A program made the translations under genes and the position numbers. Source: Chondrus crispus (taxonomy: Eukaryota; Rhodophyta; Florideophyceae; Gigartinales; Gigartinaceae). From it: DNA of 64,000 bases. This document shows positions 52,248 to 62,644 of this stretch, in pieces; within the stretch, counting starts at the first letter, position 1; every line of letters starts with the position of its first letter. Location of the stretch: positions 1 to 64,000 of the forward strand of contig NW_005179124.1 of assembly GCF_000350225.1 (NCBI RefSeq). The letters run 5' to 3'. Below the pieces are notes generated by a model that had not been told where the DNA came from, made no database searches, and worked only from the letters and a program-made list of their open reading frames with translations.

Positions 52248-55200
52248 ATGGAAGAAAGCAAACGTGTGTTTAAGTTTAAGGGAGAACCCGGGGAGGACTT
52301 CTTCTTGTGGCAAGCGAGAACCGAGGCCGCCTTGGAAGATCGTGGAGCGTGGAGCGTAGTAGAAACCGATGTGGTCGGATCAGGGACTAACAACCTTGAT
52401 GAAGAAGAGAGCAAGAATGTTGCCAAAGCCAGAGCTACGATAATGCAGGGCCTCGGCGATAACCCTCTTCGGCTCTGCATACAAGACAGAAGTAATCCAT
52501 ACAAAATGTGGAAAACCTTACAAGATAGGTATGCTGTCGTGAATGTAGCCACAAGGGTCCAACTACAGTATCAGCTTTCAAAGCTGTCATATCGATCCCA
52601 GAGAATGACTGAGTACATTGATGAGTTTCAGTCATTGTTCAACCGGATGCACGCAGCAAAAATCGACATTGCTGAGGAGATGAAGGTTGCTAACCTACTT
52701 GCATCTTTCGGGGATAAGTCCAAATCCCCGTTTGGGTATATTGTTGCATCGTTGCAAAGCAATGACAAGTTAACATGGGAAACCGCCACTGCCAGGTTGA
52801 TTCAGGAGTACAATGAAAAGGCCTGGGGCTCGAAGGACTCTGATCGCAACGCCTCGCAATTTACGCGTACTGTAGCTTTAAATGCCCAGAATCGCTTCCC
52901 GTCACGTCACAATACTTCGTCTAGGAAGAAGTTTGTGAAAGGAAGGCCAAAATGTTGGGACTGTCAGCAAGTTGGACACAAGGCATTTAACTGTCCTAGG
53001 AGAGACTTGCAACGTCAGAGAGACCCGGCAAATATTGGGATTACCAATGCAAATCATGCATCAATGCTCATGGTTACATCAGAAGATTCAGGACAGCACA
53101 AGTTGCTCCTTGACTCCGGAGCCTCAGACCATATGGTCAATCACAGGGAGTTATTCATTAAGCTGAAACCCATTCAGCCTCGCACAGTTTTATTTGGAAA
53201 CGGGGCAACGATGAAGGCGTACAGTCAAGGAGATATCAAACTTTCAGTTTCGCGGCATGACAGTACTGAAAGTAATCCAGCCACGAAATATATAGTCATC
53301 CAAAATGTACTGTACGTCCCCGACCTTGCAGCAAGCTTGATATCTTGTTCTGCCCTATGCAGGGAAGGCTATGATGTCAAATTTGAGGGGAACACTGGAC
53401 AAGCTATGCTTAAGGGTGTAATCGAATTCCAATGCAAAATGGAAGATGGCGTCTTTGTGATCCAGCAACATCAGAGTCCGGGCAACTCAAAAGCGATGTC
53501 AGTAAGAAGCAATACGGAAAGGCTTTGGCATGATCGCCTTGGTCATGCATCCATCGGACGCATTCGGGAACTACAAAAGAAAAATGCTGTAAACGGTTTG
53601 CAACTTGAAGAAAAAATTCAAACGCAAAACGATTGTCAAGACTGTATCAAGGGTAAGCATCATAAGCTTTCGGTAAGGAAGAAGTACATTCATGCAACGT
53701 CGCCAGGAGAAGTGATCCACAGCGATGTTGCTGGGCCTACGTCAGTCGCCTCACTCGGAGGCTCAAGGTATTATGTATCATTTATCGACGAGTTTTCGGG
53801 ATATATTACTGTGGTTCCTATATCTGCAAAGAGTCAAGTCCTAGACAAGCTCAAGGACTTTCAGCAGTGGTTCGAGCGAAAGTATGAGTGCAAGATCAAA
53901 AGGTTTCACTCAGATGGAGGTGGCGAATATACCGCCTGCACCGATTTTCTAAGGACACAAGGAATTGAGAGGGAAGAAATTCCCCCTTACTGCCCCGAAC
54001 TCAATGGAACAGCAGAAAGAGCGAACCGAACAATTATGGAGTGTGCTCGGTCCATGCTGTTCCATGCAAAGATGCCCCGCAGTTTCTGGGCAGAGGCCGT
54101 TGTGCACGCTGCAGACATTCGAAATAGATTTATCTGTCCTCGGAATGGGCACAAGACATCATATGAACTGCTCACTGGGCGAAAGCCCCGCGTTGACCAT
54201 TTACGGGTCTTCGGGTCCCTCTCTTGGATTCATATCCCAAAAGAAAAAAGGAAGAAACTGGATCCGAAAAGTGCAGACTGTGTATTGATCGGGTGCTACG
54301 AAAATACTACTTACAAAGTATGGGTACGCTCGAAACAAGCACCAGCATTGGCTCGCCACATCAAAATATTGGAAAACTTGTTCCCAAGTGAAGGTTGGTA
54401 TCAAAATGCCGACAGCGACGTGAACCCTGAAGACGAGCGCTCCACTTCGATTGACGTCACGCAGAGGCCATCCCAAAATCTTGGAGACGTCGCAGCCCCG
54501 ACGTTTTCGAAAGGAGCAGGTCGAGAAACTGTCAATGCAGAAAATATAGAAAATGACATATCCATTGAGGATTTGACGTACCAACCACCCTCTCCAGCAG
54601 AACCAGCACAAAATTCCCCTGCATCATTACCGGAGGAACGCTGGGGTGACCAAGAGGCACAGGAACAAAGAACTGAGCGTTTAAATGTGGAAGAGGAAAG
54701 CATCGTAATAAGTCCACAACCGCGATATCCTCAACGCCAGAGACAGAAACCCGACCACTACCGACCTGAAACAAGTTTTCTCGCAGGGAAATTGGTAGAA
54801 CCGACTACAGTACGCGAGGCGCTCTCAGGGCAGGATTCTGAAAGATGGTTGGCAGCTATCAACGAAGAGCTGGAATCATTACGCCAGCATTCCACGTGGA
54901 TCTTGCGAAAAGTTCCAGAGGGAGTATCTCCTTTACCAACGCGATTCGTATTCAAAAGAAAGACTGGAAACAATGGCAAAGATTGTAGATACAAAGCGCG
55001 ACTGGTAGTTAAGGGATTCATGCAGACGGAAGTCATGGAAACATACGCGCCAGTTGTAGACTTCAGTACTGTACGAGTTGCGTTAACGATTGCTGTACAA
55101 AGGGGATACGTCATTCATCAAATGGACGTCAAGACAGCTTTCCTACACGGTGAGATAGATGGAGAGATATACATCACTCCTCCGCGTGGGTCCGAAATAC

Positions 55201-56330
55201 GTGTTCCCGCTGGACACGCTCTGAAACTTCAGAAGGGATTGTATGGTCTCAAGCAGTCCCCAAAGCTGTGGATGAACAAGTGGAAAGAAGTAATGAGGAA
55301 GTTACATTTCAAGGGTCTGGCATCGGACCCCTGCGTCTTTCGGAACAAGAACGTTTGGGTGCTCATATACGTCGACGATGTTATCGTCATTGGCGCACGA
55401 TTGGAAGACGTACTGGAAGCTAAGAGCCATATATCTGGACATTTAGACATGAAAGATATGGGAGAGCTCAGAGACTTTCTCGGCGTACGATTCACACGGG
55501 CAAAGGAAGGGGCTTGGTTGTCTCAGAGTCATTACGTCAGCTCTATACTGAAAAGATTCGGAATGGAGTTTTGTAACGAAGTATCTACACCGGCCTGTGT
55601 CGATGGACGGGGAAACGAAGAAACTGATGAAGCTGTTGACCAGCGGTACTATCAAGAAATCGTGGGCTCTCTGTTGTTTCTGTCCACGAGGACCCGTCCA
55701 GACATAGCAGCTGCAGTAAACCTGCTCACACGTCACTGCAGCCACCCCAGAAAGTCTCACATGATGTCTGCGAAACGTGTACTACGGTACTTGAAAGGGA
55801 CACGGACTTACGCAATCAGAATATGCAAGGACGAGGGCGGCATGGAAGGGTACTCCGATTCAGACTGGGCGGGCGACACGTCTGATCGCAGGTCCACTTC
55901 GGGAATGCTTATAAAGATCGGACACACTTCTGTGTTTTGGAAATGTCAGAAGCAAAATTGCGTAACTCTCTCCACTACAGAAGCAGAGTATGTGGCATTG
56001 ACGGAGGCATGCAAAAACATCATTTGGCTCCGCAAGCTTCTGTCTGAATTCAATGTCGACATTGCTGGTCCCACAATCATTTATGAAGATAATCAAGGAT
56101 CTATTGTTTGGGCAAGTGAAGGCGTTCGGCATGCCAAACATGTGGCAGTAAGAGTTAACTACGTCAAAGAAAATGTTGAAAACGGAACTGTCAGAATTGT
56201 GCACTGCCCCACAGACAAAATGATAGCAGATGTCATGACCAAGCCATTGGGACGGATCAAGTTCGAGTACATGCGTGATCAGCTTGGCGTGATGTTGTTG
56301 AGCGAGCATGAGGGCAAGAGGGAGAGTTGA
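52248..56330 (+). CDS. copia 2 Gag-Pol polyprotein, intact
   Basis: 1360 residues in one frame from the ATG at 52248. Gag of the UBN2 type (FFLWQARTEAAL, KMWKTLQDRYA), zinc knuckle CWDCQQVGHKAFNC (about 236-249), aspartic protease LLLDSGASDHM (about 287), a pre-integrase HH-CC segment (LWHDRLGHASIGR...CQDC), integrase with HSDVAGP (about 491), FHSDGGGEY (about 554) and CPELNGTAER (about 590). Reverse transcriptase has KARLVVKGFMQ and LIYVDDVIV (about 1040); RNase H has YSDSDWAGD (about 1201), STTEAEYVAL and EDNQGSI. All catalytic residues I can check are present and there is no stop or frameshift. The TGA uses the first bases of the 3' LTR. The element could be autonomous. Confidence 0.97.
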   Translation: MEESKRVFKFKGEPGEDFFLWQARTEAALEDRGAWSVVETDVVGSGTNNLDEEESKNVAKARATIMQGLGDNPLRLCIQDRSNPYKMWKTLQDRYAVVNVATRVQLQYQLSKLSYRSQRMTEYIDEFQSLFNRMHAAKIDIAEEMKVANLLASFGDKSKSPFGYIVASLQSNDKLTWETATARLIQEYNEKAWGSKDSDRNASQFTRTVALNAQNRFPSRHNTSSRKKFVKGRPKCWDCQQVGHKAFNCPRRDLQRQRDPANIGITNANHASMLMVTSEDSGQHKLLLDSGASDHMVNHRELFIKLKPIQPRTVLFGNGATMKAYSQGDIKLSVSRHDSTESNPATKYIVIQNVLYVPDLAASLISCSALCREGYDVKFEGNTGQAMLKGVIEFQCKMEDGVFVIQQHQSPGNSKAMSVRSNTERLWHDRLGHASIGRIRELQKKNAVNGLQLEEKIQTQNDCQDCIKGKHHKLSVRKKYIHATSPGEVIHSDVAGPTSVASLGGSRYYVSFIDEFSGYITVVPISAKSQVLDKLKDFQQWFERKYECKIKRFHSDGGGEYTACTDFLRTQGIEREEIPPYCPELNGTAERANRTIMECARSMLFHAKMPRSFWAEAVVHAADIRNRFICPRNGHKTSYELLTGRKPRVDHLRVFGSLSWIHIPKEKRKKLDPKSADCVLIGCYENTTYKVWVRSKQAPALARHIKILENLFPSEGWYQNADSDVNPEDERSTSIDVTQRPSQNLGDVAAPTFSKGAGRETVNAENIENDISIEDLTYQPPSPAEPAQNSPASLPEERWGDQEAQEQRTERLNVEEESIVISPQPRYPQRQRQKPDHYRPETSFLAGKLVEPTTVREALSGQDSERWLAAINEELESLRQHSTWILRKVPEGVSPLPTRFVFKRKTGNNGKDCRYKARLVVKGFMQTEVMETYAPVVDFSTVRVALTIAVQRGYVIHQMDVKTAFLHGEIDGEIYITPPRGSEIRVPAGHALKLQKGLYGLKQSPKLWMNKWKEVMRKLHFKGLASDPCVFRNKNVWVLIYVDDVIVIGARLEDVLEAKSHISGHLDMKDMGELRDFLGVRFTRAKEGAWLSQSHYVSSILKRFGMEFCNEVSTPACVDGRGNEETDEAVDQRYYQEIVGSLLFLSTRTRPDIAAAVNLLTRHCSHPRKSHMMSAKRVLRYLKGTRTYAIRICKDEGGMEGYSDSDWAGDTSDRRSTSGMLIKIGHTSVFWKCQKQNCVTLSTTEAEYVALTEACKNIIWLRKLLSEFNVDIAGPTIIYEDNQGSIVWASEGVRHAKHVAVRVNYVKENVENGTVRIVHCPTDKMIADVMTKPLGRIKFEYMRDQLGVMLLSEHEGKRES

Positions 56331-56697
56331 GATGTGCCCAGCATGCTTAGGATTACGCAGGTGAAATGTACTAGGACTCTGGATGGAGCAAGAGAATGCT
56401 TCAGGACATAACACTTGAATCACGGATAGTTTCGCACTGTAGAAAATCGCCCGATTGGGTAACAATATGTCTAGCGACCATTATGAAGTATCCAGGCCAG
56501 TCCCTGCCATTGCAACTGACCTGGACGTACTGTGTCGTCAGTTCGCAGGCTTATGACGACGGGATCAGTAGGATAGTATATATGTACTTCTATGCCCTAC
56601 TCAAAGTAAAGGAGTCACCACACTACCTGAAGGTCCAACACCTCTGTTCCTCCTAAGGCCGTTGTTCCCCGTCCTAACAAGTCGTGCTGCGCCAAGT
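56327..56697 (+). repeat. 3' LTR of copia 2
   Basis: 371 bp, near-identical to 51788-52158. Confidence 0.9.
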
Positions 56698-56990
56698 GAG
56701 TCTCCACCAACACTCCTCCCCATCCTGTACATGTCCGCACTAAACGTAAGTTTGTCTGGCAGCCACCCTACGTCTTTCGAAGGGACAGCCGTCACTAGCA
56801 GTTGCGCACCTCGCTCTCGTTTTGGGTTGCGCTCGAGATTTGGCTTTTTCCCCGGATAAGAGCCTTTGTGTTTTGGGGGCTCACTGTCGCTGTCCGAGGA
56901 CAAAACATCCTCAACAATATCGAGAATGTCGTCCTCCACGAAGTCAGAGATGCCAATGGTACTCCGTGGAGGTTGTGAAGGCGTTTGCAT
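56698..56990 (-). pseudogene. N-terminus of a minus-strand ORF cut by copia 2, weakly PIF/Harbinger-like
   Basis: ATG at 56990 opens an acidic start (DFVEDDILDIVEDVLSSDSD) followed by KGSYPGKKPNLERN and MGRSVGGDS, then runs into the copia 2 LTR. The GGSxPGKxxNxxR pattern is typical of the N-terminal region of plant PIF/Harbinger (HARBI1-like) transposases. On the far side of the element the minus frame at 51787-51640 (NFKRNSLFLQMEDQQDTSG) could be its continuation and fits the family's next segment (YFVQ-x-RDAxG). No DDE residues were found, so the family is a guess. Confidence 0.4.
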
Positions 56991-58188
56991 CGGACTTCAG
57001 TGAGTAGGAGCATGCACTTCACAAGTAGGAGGGTGCGCGTTTTTGCCGGTGGGGTTGACCTGCAGGTCAATGCAGTGCTCAGCAAGGTCTTAAAAAAGCA
57101 AAGGTGTATAATAGCGAGAGGCCAATCAAGGCTCGCCAAGTTTCTAAAATATTTAGCACTTTACACTCGCCGGTGGGGATGCTCTTATAGCACAGATGTG
57201 AGACGTGCAAAGTTTTTTTTTACGGGCCCTGTACTTGTGGGAGCTCCTTCTTTAATTGCATCAGTAAAGGTTCCGTAAACGGCTGAAGCAGCCTGTTTGG
57301 CTTATGAGGCCCTTTTTCTACCTAGAGCTCAGGAACGGGAACAGTTGTTCGCAGCATTTCAGGACGTGATGCTGATGAGCTTCTTGGTGAAGACCTCTCT
57401 TAATCTTCTAGACGGAATATGCAGAACGGGGCAGCGCTTGTGCCCACATCGGTGCGATGGAGCTAAGGATAGCGGAATGGGCCTTGCTCTACAGATGGAC
57501 AACGAGTACGATGATGTTTTCCTGTGACCCCGACCTGGATTCGTATTCGCCGAACGGCATTAGTTTTGAAGGCACCAGTTAGTGGCACCAATTGGTCTGA
57601 GAACGAGGCAAGAAAAGGCAAGCGAAAATTTTTGCCACGTCCCCGACCACAACGATCCCCAACTCATCCTGGAAGAATTTATTCGTCCGATGATAGCCTG
57701 TTCATGGTGAAGGATGGAAGAGAAATCGAGAATGCACAAAGGCGCAAGAATCCATCGGACAATCCAGCTCTTGCTTTCTTTTCTGGATTACCCAAAGGCC
57801 CGAAGACCTTCGAATGTTTTATTTTGCACACCGCATCTTTTTGAGTTTTGTAAACAACAGCCGCGTACATCTGAAGTCCGCAACTTCCCCCGGTTACTTG
57901 CGGCTGCGGTCGCATCTACATTTGCCAATTCATTATCAAGATTGTTAAAACTTATCCATCGATGGACAGACTTTCTAACGATTGTGTATCTGTATCAAAG
58001 TGCGTTTTAGAGTCCCATTCGTTTTCATCTCTTCTACGCGGTGAAGAGCATTTCAGCTCCATTATAGGCTGTCTTCCCGGAGCACTCTTCGGCGAGAAAA
58101 ATTAATACTCTGCTTGCAGCTGTACTCATGACGTAATTTCCGAGTTATGGCCGTGCTCTCCCGACCTCATCTACAGCTCGGCTACGAA
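56991..58188. other. intergenic, nothing firm
   Basis: Short ORFs only. A + strand frame at 57524-57844 (KGPKTFECFILHTASF end) looks partly coding but has no motif. Confidence 0.4.
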
Positions 58189-58768
58189 TCAAGAAACGCT
58201 GATCAATTTCAATCCATGGAACGCTATTACAGCCAGAGCCTTGCTTTTGGGACGACAGCGATCGACTAACACAGCGTAATTCGGTTTCTGCACGGCACCT
58301 CTTCTCGACTTTGTTTTCTGGCCTGCCCTGTCGTGCGTTTCGGAGCTCAACTGATTGTAACTAACATTAGCGTTCTTCCTATCTCCATGATGGTCAGGTT
58401 CGGACTCTTCGTGGAACCTGATCTTCTTGCCCATCTTTCGCCTGTCAGTCTTTGAATAATTGATACCCTCAGTACTTGATTACACCTCTCGCGTTTTATG
58501 TCCCTCTCTTTGGGCTCCTTCAAAATATCCGGGTTCTTAGGCATGAAGAAAGGCTCGAGGGCCTGGGGTTCCGCTTCAGGTTCAAATCAGAAACCCTCAT
58601 CTTCACTCCCTGCAACTCGATATTCTTGTCCCTAATAAAGTGCTCGCGGAGAATCGTCTGCATCTCCTCCACAACTTCATAAGCCCTCTCCGCAATAACA
58701 TAAAACTCCGTCATCTTCTTCAGCGCTCTAATCCGCGCCGTCTTCTTCCTCTCTTCAGTCGAGCTCAA
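58189..58768 (-). pseudogene. relic of the N-terminal half of a TIR protein
   Basis: In two or three frames this strand matches the intact TIR protein at 61084-62556: SSTEERKKTARIRALKKM...AERAYEVVEEMQTILREHF corresponds to SSAEEEEKDKAVRKLL...AERACQIVNDIKDVLRKYL. The motif VSDLN is identical in both, and KKIRFHEESEPDH corresponds to KKSVSFEAEKPKP. Frameshifts lie near 58520 and 58440. The TIR domain itself is absent downstream, so this is a truncated or decayed paralogue 2.3 kb from the intact gene. Confidence 0.6.
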
Positions 58769-59708
58769 CCTTAGGGTAGCCGCCAGAAACTATAGGCAGG
58801 TAGAAAGCATGTATATTTTCATGTAGAAGTAGAATACTTTGTAGGGCTGGGGGTGGAATGAAGATTACGGTGTGCAATAGGGAAATATATTGAGGAATTT
58901 ACAAAAATGTTGAATAAGGGCGGGCCCCGAGGGGCGCTGGCATATTCTGATATTGAATAGTAAAACACAGAGTCGAAAGGCGAAGAGCGAAGAAGAAAAA
59001 GGAAGAACGGATCGGGATCCAACGTGGACTGGTGAAACAGTTGGGGGGACGTGTAAGAAAAGCTGAAGGGCTATATCCTCTCATCTCATAGAGGATGATA
59101 GATGGAATGAATATGAAAATCAAGAATGGAGGGGGAGGGTGACAATAGAGGTCATGAGGAAAGGGATTGTTGTATTCCGTTGATGTAAGTTGCAATCGTG
59201 TGTCAAATATACGCACGGCGTCATGCTGGCACTGCTATGATCTCCATAGAGCAAAAATAGAGCCTGTTGGGAACTTTTGTCCATGCAGCTGTATCTGTGC
59301 TCCTCAAACTCGCTCTTCGAAACAAACGAAAGACATGTACGACGGCACATCATTGATGGCGAGAATGTAGCCCGCAAAAGTATGATACTGCTGCACTGTT
59401 GTATTCTTGATGTTCAGTATTATTAAAGAATTTCAGTACACTTGTAGCTCGGAATACTAGAATCGTGAAGCGTGAGGGGTGGTGGGGTGTGCAAAAAGCT
59501 GTATCAAAAGTAGTCTGTTTCCTATTTTTCCCCGAGAAGAGTAATTCTTGGAACACGATTTTATTGGTTCTAGAGTATGGCCCATGCCAAGTACAGCCAA
59601 TAAAAAGGCGAAAGACACGGATGTAAGTGGTGTCCAAGAAGAATTGATGGGTCCACGTGGCCCTGACCAGATGCACATGTTCATGTTTCTCAAGCAGAGT
59701 GCTGCGTA
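58769..59708. other. intergenic, nothing recognised
   Basis: No motif-bearing ORF. The minus frame 59457-59693 has a hydrophobic run (FAFLLAVLGMGHTL) that might be a 3' exon of the small membrane protein gene to its right; unsupported otherwise. Confidence 0.4.
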
Positions 59709-60152
59709 TCACTCAAGATGCAATGCACCGGTGCCGCCCGGCCTGGGAACCTTGCTGCCTGCTTGGTACGTCAGCAATCCACCACCTAGCGTCGTTAACG
59801 TTAGAAATGCCGCACCGAATATATTGTAAGGGAAAATCACTCTCTGCTCGTCTGCTGTCAACGCTTTGTTGGGCCAGTAGTCTAGAATGGCTTGAAGGAA
59901 GCCGTGGCAAAGGGATTTGCGGCAAAGAGATATGTCGAGCCTTCCCACGGTGGAATATGGGGGGAATATGCTTCCATCATAGTACTGCTTTAAGTTGGCT
60001 CCACGTTCAACGGCATGATACGAATTCATTACTTGAAGCTCATACAAACTACGGATGCTATCGAATTCGCTTTTCAACTTCGGTATTAAGAGAGCCCCAC
60101 TACGAGCCCCGCCTCTGTTGCTTGTTTTCGCCGAGTCTGTTGCGTCGGACAT
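59709..60152 (-). CDS. small single-pass membrane protein, unknown function
   Basis: 147 residues from the ATG at 60152. The N-terminal 25 residues are Ser/Arg/Gly-rich (TSNRGGARSGALL), possibly an organelle-targeting or flexible segment. A polar middle follows (YELQVMNSYHAVERGANLKQYYDG, SLCRKSLCHGFLQAILDYW), then one hydrophobic segment near 110-130 (NIFGAAFLTLTTLGGGLLTYQAG). No family recognised; size and layout resemble small accessory subunits of mitochondrial membrane complexes, which is only an impression. It may lack a 3' exon. Confidence 0.5.
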   Translation of the reverse strand: MSDATDSAKTSNRGGARSGALLIPKLKSEFDSIRSLYELQVMNSYHAVERGANLKQYYDGSIFPPYSTVGRLDISLCRKSLCHGFLQAILDYWPNKALTADEQRVIFPYNIFGAAFLTLTTLGGGLLTYQAGSKVPRPGGTGALHLE

Positions 60153-61083
60153 GTTGTCAATTTCCTCGCTTCATGATCTTTTTTCTCTCTCTGCGATAAA
60201 TTAAGAATTCGTGCTTTCTTGGTTCTGGGCAGGGCCTAGAGGGATTCAAAATTTTCTCCAGAGCCCGCAGATACTTCTAGACCCAAATAAAAAACACAAT
60301 CTGAGTCAGTAGATGACGGTGCTATGCGTGTGACATAAATTTTTTTTGTTTCGACACGTCCCTAGAATTCTTCGATTTCATCAACATTCCTTATGAAATA
60401 CAAATGTAGAGTCACACACGGAGACAGTGATCTAAATTCCCTACTTCACAATGTAGCAATCGGGTAGATATTTTGAGCAACTAGCATTGATTTTGCCTTT
60501 CTAGAATACCCCATGTACCCCGTAAATTGGTATACACATCATGTTACATGCTCACTCATGAGACTCAATAGCGTTGTTTACCGATACGATTCCTCCCGGT
60601 GTGGTTGGTTCACCTAGTCCATCTCTAGAAGAAAGTGAAGTTCTCAACCATGCCATCATATTGATATGCTTAAGAAAAGAACCGAGTCAACAATGAAGTT
60701 AAGAATCATGAAATCCCTGTCCCTGGATAAATTGCATCATGCTAACCGTACACTGAACACCCTCTCCACTACAAAATATTGGCAGGGCTCTTTTATGCAG
60801 CTCTCAGACCTAAATCACTCAAGATTATAAACTATGAAATATCCTATGGGGTGCGAACCTCACAGATTCTTACAGATTCTCAGATGATAAGTACAAGATG
60901 CGTTTATTGATCTCTGGTTAGAATTGAGCTATCAATGTATAGACACAAACGGAATATATTCTTAGCCGCAGAGCTCATTGCAAGGAGTAGCATCCGCCCC
61001 AGACTATCTTCTGATTACGTTGCCTAGATCATTCCAAAGAGTGAGACGGATGTAAAACATTGCAAACCAGCACTGCTGCCATA
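60153..61083. other. AT-rich intergenic, nothing recognised
   Basis: No ORF of note on either strand; 3' flank of the TIR gene. Confidence 0.6.
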
Positions 61084-62556
61084 TCAAACGCTCATGTGTG
61101 AAACAATGGCTTTGACAACGTCTTTCAGTAATTTGTCACGGTTTTGTTGCGCTTCTGGCGTATTGGCGTTGGGGGAAGCCAGCTTGTTCTCGATAGCAGT
61201 ATACTCGATACCAGTGGTTTTGGCAAGGTCCTGGAAGCACTTTCTGACATCCGCATACGACGCCTCTCCCCGTTCGACTCTTTTGCGGAAACCCTCAAGT
61301 CGGCAGGCTGTACCTCCGCCATGACAGCTGGGCATCCCGAACAGCCTGTGCTTCGATTCCTCAACATTCATCCGGTAGTAGAGCGGTATAAGAATCGGTT
61401 TTTTCGTGTTATTCTTTTTCGCTTCTTCCAACCTTTTGAGAAAACAAGACAACTCCTTGATAGGCCATTCTCGCGGAACGCACTCAGGCGAGACGATGAA
61501 CACTCCGATCTGTGCTACGTTCATAGCATGATTCATTGCTTCATGGCCGTTTCGGCCTGCCTTCATCGACAAGTGGTCCACAAAACTGGAAATGCTCAAT
61601 TCTGTCAACTTCTTATGCAGCGGGATGGCCATTTTTTGCTTGTCCTCACCACAATGACTGATAAACACAGTGAACTCGGGGCTTTTTCGCAAGCTCTCCC
61701 TCTTTTCGACACTCTTCTCAGCATGCCGATCAGGCTGCTCTTGATGGCGATTGGATCTACAGGCCTTTTGCTTTACATCGTTGCGGGCCCTGGCCTTGTG
61801 GTGGTGCTCACTTTCAAGAGTCTTGCTCGGCCTTCCGCCCTCTTCATGAATCGTGGGCTTGGGCTTGGGCTTCGGCTTGGGCTTGGGTTTCTCAGCTTCG
61901 AACGAGACTGACTTTTTCCGATGGCGCCCACCACTTCTATCATCCGACAACCGCGGTTGCAAGTACCCATCGTTTCGGTTTCTCAAGATTCCAGGCGGGG
62001 CCAGCGACAAATTTGTTGATCCGACTGACATCTCACAGTTCAAATCTGACACGCTCCTCTTCGAGTGGCTTGGCCCACAAATACTTTCATTGGATAGGTA
62101 CTTGCGTAGCACATCCTTGATATCATTGACGATTTGGCATGCTCTCTCGGCAGTCTTGCGAAAGTCGTCGATCTCCTCCAGCAACTTCCTCACGGCTTTG
62201 TCCTTCTCTTCCTCTTCCGCACTCGACTCGACGACTGCGAGAGCGTTCTGGAGGGCGTTGGCGGGAGTGAAGAAGTTGAGACTATAGTGCTTCTGAAGTT
62301 CCTCCAGGCGGGTCCTGTCGGCAGATGAAAGCGAGGCTGGAGTCTGACGACTCAGGTCGCAGGCCAGGCTTTGCAGGCGGGGCTGCAATCTATGTGAGCT
62401 GTAGAGAGCGACAAGTTCGGAGAGGGCTCGGTGCTGGCGGTGCGAGAGAAGAGAGTTGGCCGCTTCGACGGCCTGATGCAAGGGGTGGTGGAGAGTGGCG
62501 AGGGCGGTAGAGACGTCGAAGACGGTGTGGAGCTTCATGAAGAAGAAGGGGGCCAT
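61084..62556 (-). CDS. coiled-coil / TIR-domain protein
   Basis: 490 residues. The start at 62556 is the first in-frame ATG with a CCACCATGG context; upstream triplets of the open frame are not supported. N-terminal 1-155 is helical: two long amphipathic segments, the second strongly charged (SSAEEEEKDKAVRKLLEEI at 111-129). The middle (160-290) is disordered, with a (KP)6 run at about 223-234 encoded by a hexanucleotide repeat. The TIR domain at about 294-450 has FTVFISHCGEDK, SSFVDHLSMKAG, VGVFIVSPEC-like strands and PREWPIKELS, where E368 occupies the catalytic position of NADase TIRs. Known: such TIRs cleave NAD or make cyclic ADP-ribose products in plants, animals and bacteria. Activity here is inference. 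A TATA box lies 80-90 nt upstream. Confidence 0.88.
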   Translation of the reverse strand: MAPFFFMKLHTVFDVSTALATLHHPLHQAVEAANSLLSHRQHRALSELVALYSSHRLQPRLQSLACDLSRQTPASLSSADRTRLEELQKHYSLNFFTPANALQNALAVVESSAEEEEKDKAVRKLLEEIDDFRKTAERACQIVNDIKDVLRKYLSNESICGPSHSKRSVSDLNCEMSVGSTNLSLAPPGILRNRNDGYLQPRLSDDRSGGRHRKKSVSFEAEKPKPKPKPKPKPTIHEEGGRPSKTLESEHHHKARARNDVKQKACRSNRHQEQPDRHAEKSVEKRESLRKSPEFTVFISHCGEDKQKMAIPLHKKLTELSISSFVDHLSMKAGRNGHEAMNHAMNVAQIGVFIVSPECVPREWPIKELSCFLKRLEEAKKNNTKKPILIPLYYRMNVEESKHRLFGMPSCHGGGTACRLEGFRKRVERGEASYADVRKCFQDLAKTTGIEYTAIENKLASPNANTPEAQQNRDKLLKDVVKAIVSHMSV

Positions 62557-62637
62557 GGTGGCCGTGGGGTTGCGAGACGATGGGAGCACGGATGAGATGG
62601 GATGCGAAGTGGACTTGGCAACCGGTGAGGAAGATAG

Positions 62638-62644
62638 GTTTATA
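62638..62644 (-). promoter_or_regulatory. TATA box of TIR gene
   Basis: TATAAAC on the minus strand, about 85 nt upstream of the ATG at 62556. Confidence 0.55.

Larger units (their letters stand above)
51788..56697 (+). mobile_element. Ty1/copia element 2, structurally complete
   Basis: About 4.9 kb with 371-bp LTRs that differ at only a few bases (for example 51830 vs 56369, 51849 vs 56388), a copia-type primer site, one intact gag-pol and a purine tract (GAGGGCAAGAGGGAGAG) just before the 3' LTR. LTR ends are TTGAG at the left and CCAAGT before the primer site at the right, ambiguous by a base or two. No target-site duplication could be matched in the flanks. Confidence 0.93.

Noticed and set aside
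61853..61890. Hexanucleotide tandem repeat as a separate feature
   Set aside because: It encodes the Lys-Pro run of the TIR protein linker and is covered there.
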